Source: Planococcus halotolerans
GTDB lineage: Bacteria > Bacillota > Bacilli > Bacillales_A > Planococcaceae
Assembly (NCBI RefSeq): GCF_003289955.1
Contig: NZ_QLZR01000011.1
Span: 1-64,000 of the forward strand
Direction of reading: 5' to 3'
DNA: 64,000 nucleotides
In this document: positions 59,392 to 64,000 of the stretch, piece after piece
Layout: the number at the start of each line of letters is the position of its first letter
Position numbering within the stretch: the first letter of the stretch is position 1
The notes under the pieces: generated by a model
What the model was told of the DNA's origin: nothing
Databases searched by the model: none
The model's input: only the letters and a program-made list of their open reading frames with translations
Made by a program: the position numbers and the translations under genes

Positions 59392-60573
59392 ATGAAAAAA
59401 TACTTGAGTAGTGACAGTGGGCGTTTCTGGATACTCGTAGCGATTGTATCCATATCAGGTTTTTCGCAGGGCATGCTGTTGCCGCTGATCGCGGTTATTT
59501 TCGAGCAGGACGGGGTTTCTTCTGCTTTAAATGGGCTTAGTGCCACTGGATTATACATAGGAACATTAATAATTGCCCCTTTTATGGAGCCGCAATTACG
59601 CCGATTCGGCTTTAAGCCGATCATCATTTTAGGTGGAGGGTTGGTTATTCTTTCGCTGCTGCTGTTTCCGCTTTGGAAGTCGGTCCTGTTCTGGTTTATA
59701 CTCAGAATCCTGATCGGAGTGGGGGATCAGGCGCTGCATTTCTCCACTCAAACCTGGATCACCAGTACATCCGCTCAGAATCGCATGGGCAGAAACATCG
59801 CCATCTATGGCATGTCTTTCAGTATAGGATTTGGAGCGGGACCGTTATTTGTCCCCCTTGTGAATATCTTCGAAGCTTTGCCCTTTATCATATCGGGGCT
59901 GTTATGCCTCACAGCATGGGTGCTGGTTTTCTTCCTGAGAAATGATTTTCCTGAAACAACTACAAGTGCAATGACGGCCAGCGGAACTTTTAGCCGTTTT
60001 AAAGCAGCCATTGTCATCGGCTGGTTTGCATTTTTGCCGCCGCTTGGCTACGGCTTTCTGGAAGCATCTTTAAATGCGATTTATCCTGTATATGCTTTGC
60101 GGCAATCGATTGATGTTGCAATGGTTTCCTATATGCTCGCAGCGTTTTCGCTCGGTGCCATTGTGACTCAATTGCCGCTGGGTGAACTGAGCGACCGCAT
60201 CGGCAGGCGAAAAGTTTTGCTGCTTGCACTGTTCGGTGGTGCCGCTGCGTTCGGAACTGCCAGCTTTTTTGAATCAAATGCTTGGGTGACCCTTGCTTTC
60301 TTCGTCATTGCTGGAATGTTCGTCGGATCTACCTTCTCGCTGGGAATTTCCTATATGGCAGATCTCATGCCGCGGGAATTGCTGCCTACGGGCAACCTGC
60401 TGTGCGGTATTGCATTCAGTATTGGCAGTCTCGCAGGCCCGGCACTTGGCGGATTATTTATTGAAGTTACAGAGGAGCTGAGTTTCCTGTTGCTGATCGC
60501 TTTGATACTGCTCATCATTTTCACCATCATCGCTTTGCGCGGCAATAAAACCAGCAAACCCGCAGCCAGTTGA
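59392..60573 (+). CDS. MFS transporter (YfkF-like)
   Basis: 393 aa, 12 spans. The MFS motif A-like loop GELSDRIGRRKVLLLALF lies between spans 8 and 9 (about residue 264) and a motif resembling RILIGVGDQAL in the first half. I think it is like B. subtilis YfkF, which also lies near yfkK, but the substrate is unknown. SD AAGGAGG before ATG 59392. Confidence 0.85.
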   Translation: MKKYLSSDSGRFWILVAIVSISGFSQGMLLPLIAVIFEQDGVSSALNGLSATGLYIGTLIIAPFMEPQLRRFGFKPIIILGGGLVILSLLLFPLWKSVLFWFILRILIGVGDQALHFSTQTWITSTSAQNRMGRNIAIYGMSFSIGFGAGPLFVPLVNIFEALPFIISGLLCLTAWVLVFFLRNDFPETTTSAMTASGTFSRFKAAIVIGWFAFLPPLGYGFLEASLNAIYPVYALRQSIDVAMVSYMLAAFSLGAIVTQLPLGELSDRIGRRKVLLLALFGGAAAFGTASFFESNAWVTLAFFVIAGMFVGSTFSLGISYMADLMPRELLPTGNLLCGIAFSIGSLAGPALGGLFIEVTEELSFLLLIALILLIIFTIIALRGNKTSKPAAS

Positions 60574-60587
60574 ATATTATAAGCACA

Positions 60588-60628
60588 AAAAGAGACTTCC
60601 GATTTCAAACCGGAAGTCTCTTTTTCAT
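60588..60628. terminator. bidirectional terminator
   Basis: AAAAAGAGACTTCCG / CGGAAGTCTCTTTTT, shared by the MFS gene and the convergent methyltransferase gene. Confidence 0.92.
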
Positions 60629-61989
60629 TTCAAAACGAGTTTTGTGACAGATTCAACCTGCGCCGTCTGTGGGAACATATCGACAGGCTGGATGTATTCA
60701 ATTCGGTAAATTTTTGTCAATTGCTGAAGATCCTTCGCCAGTGTGGAAGGGTTGCACGACGTATAGACGAAACGTTTTGGCTTCACCTTCAGAATCGTTT
60801 TCAACAGGGAGTCAGCCAGTCCGGTACGCGGAGGATCTACAGTAAGTACATCAGGTACAAAATTCTCATTGCTCCAGACTTCCAGCCACTTTTCTGCAGT
60901 TCCGGTAACATATTTCGCTTTGACGCCTTGCCGTTTGGCATTTGCTTTCGCATCCACAACGCTGTCATGGATGGTGTCCATACCACGAAGTTCACCGGCG
61001 CCGTCGGCAAGCCACAAACCGATTGTGCCCACGCCGCAATAAGCATCGACAACTTTTTCTGTACCGGTCAACTCTGCCGCACGCTTGATTTCATCATACA
61101 ACTTGACGGTCTGCTTCGGATTCAGCTGGAAAAAGGCACGTGCTGAAAGATCGAACGCAAGCTCGCCGAGTTTTTCGTGGATGGTATCTTTGCCGAATAA
61201 AGTAACCGTTTCTTCTCCGAAGATGAGTGAAGTTTTTTCAGTATTGATGTTTTGGACGATTGAGACAAGATTGACGTCCAGGTCTTTCAATTTTTCAAGC
61301 AATAATTCCTTTTTAGGAATTTTAGAGCGTGTTGTCACCAGCACTAATTGAATCTCGCCGGTTTCAATTCCGGTACGGACGACGATTGTCCGGATGACGC
61401 CCTGCATCGTTTTGCCGTCATAAATCGGAATCCGCAATTCTTCCAGAATTCGTTTTACCGAATTGGTGATAACAGTTGTATCCGGATGCTGCACGATGCA
61501 TTGTTCGATATCGAGCAATTGATGAGAGCCTTCAGCAAACAGTCCGGCAATAACTTTCGAGCCCTTCAGCCGTGTTTGGAATTGGCTCTTATTGCGGTAA
61601 TACCATGGATCTTCCATGCCGATCGTTTTTTCGATTTTGACATCGACGCCTTTTAAATAGCGCTCAAGTGCCTGAACCACCAGATCCCGTTTTTCAACGA
61701 GCTGCTGATCGTATTTTAAATGCTGCAGCTGACAGCCGCCGCATGCTTCGTAAACAGGACAAGGTGGAGTTTGGCGGTGGGGAGAAGGCTTCCGCATTTT
61801 TACGATGCGGGCTTCGGCAAAATTTCGTTTCACTGTTGTAATCTGCGCCGTGATTTCTTCACCGGGCAGAGCGCCTGCAACAAAAACGACATTGCGTTTA
61901 AAAAAACCGATGCCTTCACCGTTGATGCCAAGCCTTTTGATCGTCAACGGAAATTTCTGTCCGGTCTCCATTACTGGTTTATCATTCAT
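60625..61989 (-). CDS. RNA (uracil-C5) methyltransferase, second RlmCD-family paralogue
   Basis: 454 aa. TRAM domain at the N terminus, Fe-S motif [14 protein letters not shown] with a further Cys in [12 protein letters not shown] motif [12 protein letters not shown] and catalytic [13 protein letters not shown]. Its proximity to recX/yfhH genes suggests the counterpart of B. subtilis YfjO. Target uridine unknown. ATG 61989 has SD AAGGA 10 nt upstream. Confidence 0.88.
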   Translation of the reverse strand: MNDKPVMETGQKFPLTIKRLGINGEGIGFFKRNVVFVAGALPGEEITAQITTVKRNFAEARIVKMRKPSPHRQTPPCPVYEACGGCQLQHLKYDQQLVEKRDLVVQALERYLKGVDVKIEKTIGMEDPWYYRNKSQFQTRLKGSKVIAGLFAEGSHQLLDIEQCIVQHPDTTVITNSVKRILEELRIPIYDGKTMQGVIRTIVVRTGIETGEIQLVLVTTRSKIPKKELLLEKLKDLDVNLVSIVQNINTEKTSLIFGEETVTLFGKDTIHEKLGELAFDLSARAFFQLNPKQTVKLYDEIKRAAELTGTEKVVDAYCGVGTIGLWLADGAGELRGMDTIHDSVVDAKANAKRQGVKAKYVTGTAEKWLEVWSNENFVPDVLTVDPPRTGLADSLLKTILKVKPKRFVYTSCNPSTLAKDLQQLTKIYRIEYIQPVDMFPQTAQVESVTKLVLK

Positions 61990-62030
61990 AGTGCACACGT
62001 CCTTCTTTTGGTCATCCCTACATTATAGCC

Positions 62031-62930
62031 TTATTTATAGATATCAGCCAGAGCTGATCTGAGATCGGGGTAAGCAAATTCGAAACCATGCTGCTGCAGA
62101 ACTTCCGGCAGCACTCGCTGCCCTTCCAATACTAAGCGGCTCTTATCGCCGAGTGCGGCCTTTAAAGCGAATTCCGGCACTGGGAACCAATGGGGGCGTC
62201 CCAAGGCACGTGCGATTTCTTTGCCGAAGTCCTTCATGCGTTTTGGATAAGGCGCAGTGACATTGAATGGGCCTGTAAGATCTTCAGTTTCAATGGCGAA
62301 TAAAACTGCGCGGGCGACATCATGAACGTGTATCCATGACAGCCATTGCCGGCCGGAACCGACGGTGCCGCCGCCAAAAAGTTTATAAGGCAATGCCATC
62401 AGCGGCAATGCGCCATCTTTTTTTCCCAGAATGATGCCGAAACGGCCGAGCGCTACCCGGACGCCTTCATCTCTTGCTTGATTTGCTAGGCGTTCCCATT
62501 CGATAACGGTTTTAGCGAGGAAGTCATCACCTTTTTCAGTCGATGCCTCTGTATAGGATTTTTCCGTCGACGCAGGATAAATACCAACGGCGCTTGCATT
62601 CACCAGCACTTTTGGTTTTTGTTCCAGTTCTTTGATGATGCGCAGCACTTCATCAGTCGCTTCGACACGGCTCTTATAAATCAGTTTCTTCTGTTCATCA
62701 TCCCATCGGCCATCATTGATGGAGGAACCTGCCAAATTCACAAAGGCGTCGACCCCTGCCAGTTTTTGCTCAGGCTTAGATCCTTCGGTGAGCCACTCGA
62801 CATAATGGACTCCATTGTCAGATGGTTTAGGGCTTCTCGTCAGGATAAAAACTTCATGTCCCTGCTGACGGAATAATTTAGTCATTTCATTGCCGGCAAA
62901 ACCGGTACCTCCAGTGATTGCAATCTTCAT
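62031..62930 (-). CDS. yfhF: TIGR01777-family NAD(P)-binding epimerase-like protein (YfhF)
   Basis: 299 aa short-chain dehydrogenase-type protein. NAD(P) loop ITGGTGFAGNEMTKLF at the N terminus and a C-terminal DUF1731 segment ALGDKSRLVLEGQRVLP. The enzyme activity is not known; plant and cyanobacterial relatives act in cell division or chlorophyll-related processes. Divergent from recX as in B. subtilis. SD TGGAGG. Confidence 0.88.
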   Translation of the reverse strand: MKIAITGGTGFAGNEMTKLFRQQGHEVFILTRSPKPSDNGVHYVEWLTEGSKPEQKLAGVDAFVNLAGSSINDGRWDDEQKKLIYKSRVEATDEVLRIIKELEQKPKVLVNASAVGIYPASTEKSYTEASTEKGDDFLAKTVIEWERLANQARDEGVRVALGRFGIILGKKDGALPLMALPYKLFGGGTVGSGRQWLSWIHVHDVARAVLFAIETEDLTGPFNVTAPYPKRMKDFGKEIARALGRPHWFPVPEFALKAALGDKSRLVLEGQRVLPEVLQQHGFEFAYPDLRSALADIYK

Positions 62931-63023
62931 GCATTATCGCCTCCATTTCCTATATAGTACCCTGAATCGATGCATTTAAGCCCTTAAAAGGTTATACTTA
63001 GAAGGGAAGAGAGGTGCCGCGCG

Positions 63024-63830
63024 TTGCCCATAATTACAAAAATCACACAGGGAAAAAACAATCCGGAACGCTATAATATTTTTCTGGAGGAAAAGTTTGC
63101 TTTCAGTGTCGATGAAACGGTGCTTGTCAGATATCAATTGACCAAAGGCAAAGAGCTGGACCAGTGGACCATCGAAGAAATGAATTTCGAAGATGAAATC
63201 CGCAAAGCCTTCAATAAATCCATGGATTTTTTGAGTTTCAGAATGCGCAGCGAAAGTGAAGTGCGCCAGAAACTGAAAGACAAAGAATTTGGGGAAGCTG
63301 TAATAGATGAAGCGATTAAAAAATTATATAAACTGAACTTTCTTGATGACCGCGCTTTTTCGGAAGCCCTGATGCGGACACAGATGAGATCATCCAAAAA
63401 AGGGCCGAAAGCGATCCAACAGGATATGCAAAAGAAAGGGATTGATAAACAGGTGCAAAAAGATGTTCTCGCTTCCTATTCAGAAGAAGAGCAAGTGGAA
63501 CTTGCCAAAGGTCTGGCAGAAAAAATCGCAGACAAAGAAAAGACGAAGACACCGAGGCAGATTGAACAGAAAATCAGTGATACCTTACTTCGTAAAGGTT
63601 ATTCGTATTCAGTGATCAAGCTGGCAATCGCGGATTTGGATCTGGAAAAAGACGAAGATCAATGGACGGATATTGTGGCAGCCCAAGGCGACAAGCTTTG
63701 GCGTAAATACAGCAGCAAATTGACCGGCTATGACCTGAAATCGAAAGTGAAGCAAGGCTTATACCAAAAAGGTTTTCCTGCTGAAGTCATCAACGAATAC
63801 TTGGAGAAAAAGGAGAACGAAGATGAGTGA
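63024..63830 (+). CDS. recX: recombination regulator RecX
   Basis: 268 aa, similar in length to B. subtilis RecX (264 aa). Modulates RecA filaments. The repeating three-helix units are visible (SFRMRSESEVRQKLKDK, LNFLDDRAFSEALMR, KKGPKAIQQDMQKKGI). TTG 63024 lies 7 nt after SD GAGGTG; no upstream start has a better signal. Overlaps the next gene by 8 nt. Confidence 0.94.
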   Translation: MPIITKITQGKNNPERYNIFLEEKFAFSVDETVLVRYQLTKGKELDQWTIEEMNFEDEIRKAFNKSMDFLSFRMRSESEVRQKLKDKEFGEAVIDEAIKKLYKLNFLDDRAFSEALMRTQMRSSKKGPKAIQQDMQKKGIDKQVQKDVLASYSEEEQVELAKGLAEKIADKEKTKTPRQIEQKISDTLLRKGYSYSVIKLAIADLDLEKDEDQWTDIVAAQGDKLWRKYSSKLTGYDLKSKVKQGLYQKGFPAEVINEYLEKKENEDE

Positions 63831-64000
63831 AGATAAACGTTACAGCCAGATGAATGAACAGGAGTTGCGCACAGAAATTGCGCGCTTGAAAGAAAAAGCC
63901 CGCAAAGCCGAACAACTTGGCATCATCAATGAGTTCGCGGTTTTGGAGCGTAAAGCCATTATGGCAGCTTCTTATTTGCTCGAACCGGAAGATTTCAAAA
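63823..64000 (+). CDS. yfhH: YfhH-family protein (DUF1811), 5' part
   Basis: 59 codons, cut by the window end. Begins MSEDKRYSQMNEQELRTEIA, helical and charged, followed by MAASYLLEPEDFK. The family is a small beta-barrel of unknown function. SD AAGGAG precedes ATG 63823, within the last recX codons, matching the B. subtilis recX-yfhH order. Confidence 0.9.
   Translation, partial: MSEDKRYSQMNEQELRTEIARLKEKARKAEQLGIINEFAVLERKAIMAASYLLEPEDFK

Overview
The window looks like ordinary chromosome from a Gram-positive Firmicute of the Bacillales, most like the Planococcaceae (Planococcus and relatives). The reasons are a B. subtilis-like gene order (yebE-yebG-pur operon; yerA-yerC-pcrB-pcrA-ligA-yerH-gatCAB-dgkB; TIGR01777-recX-yfhH), strong AGGAGG-type ribosome binding sites, frequent TTG/GTG starts, a guanine riboswitch and PurBoxes on the pur operon, and a typical Bacillaceae intergenic repeat family. 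No prophage, insertion sequence, CRISPR array, tRNA or toxin system was recognised. The species call is inference from gene content, not a database match.

Layout. 1-300: 3' end of a 23S rRNA gene, a 5S rRNA gene and the rRNA operon terminator. 546-14263: yebE, yebG, then a PurR operator, a promoter, a guanine riboswitch with a 20-bp terminator, and the complete 12-gene purine operon purEKBCSQLFMNHD, mostly with overlapping genes. 14468-23778: a YjbC-like acetyltransferase, a YerA-type adenine deaminase, YerC, PcrB, the helicase PcrA, the ligase LigA and a CamS-family lipoprotein. 24026-29608: the gatCAB amidotransferase, a thioredoxin-like protein, diacylglycerol kinase and a Nudix hydrolase. 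29817-32317: a cytochrome bd-type quinol oxidase cydA-cydB followed by a 36-codon gene that I read as the small subunit CydS. 32388-45720: an RlmCD-type 23S methyltransferase, an FbpA-like small protein, an amidase, a divergent TetR/MFS efflux pair with visible operators, a DEAD-box-like helicase with D-E-G-D in motif II, an M29 aminopeptidase, an SGNH hydrolase, an M20 peptidase, a TPP riboswitch plus thiT, a methionine aminopeptidase and a TspO-related membrane protein. 45924-64000: PepF, GNAT, DinB, carbonic anhydrase, MreBH, a second M29 aminopeptidase, an overlapping FAD monooxygenase/methyltransferase pair, an alanine/sodium symporter, YtxH, YihY, OsmC, a YfkF-like MFS protein, a second RlmCD paralogue, a TIGR01777 epimerase-like protein, RecX and the start of YfhH.

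How the genes work together. The first third is purine metabolism (de novo synthesis to IMP, then adenine deamination), controlled by a repressor operator and a riboswitch. The middle joins DNA maintenance (PcrA, LigA), archaeal-type lipid synthesis (PcrB), tRNA-Gln formation (GatCAB) and respiration (CydABS). The rest is a mixture of single-gene units separated by terminators.

The most unusual structure is a mosaic intergenic repeat (at least six copies). It combines a conserved module whose hairpin arms change in a paired way, an adjacent hairpin of different sequence but constant architecture, and a 3' tail placed at the -35 position of promoters of downstream genes. Other unexplained points are a small frameshifted membrane ORF under a Fur-like palindrome (50979-51154), a tiny multi-ORF transcription unit at 58764-58925, and the monooxygenase/methyltransferase cassette.
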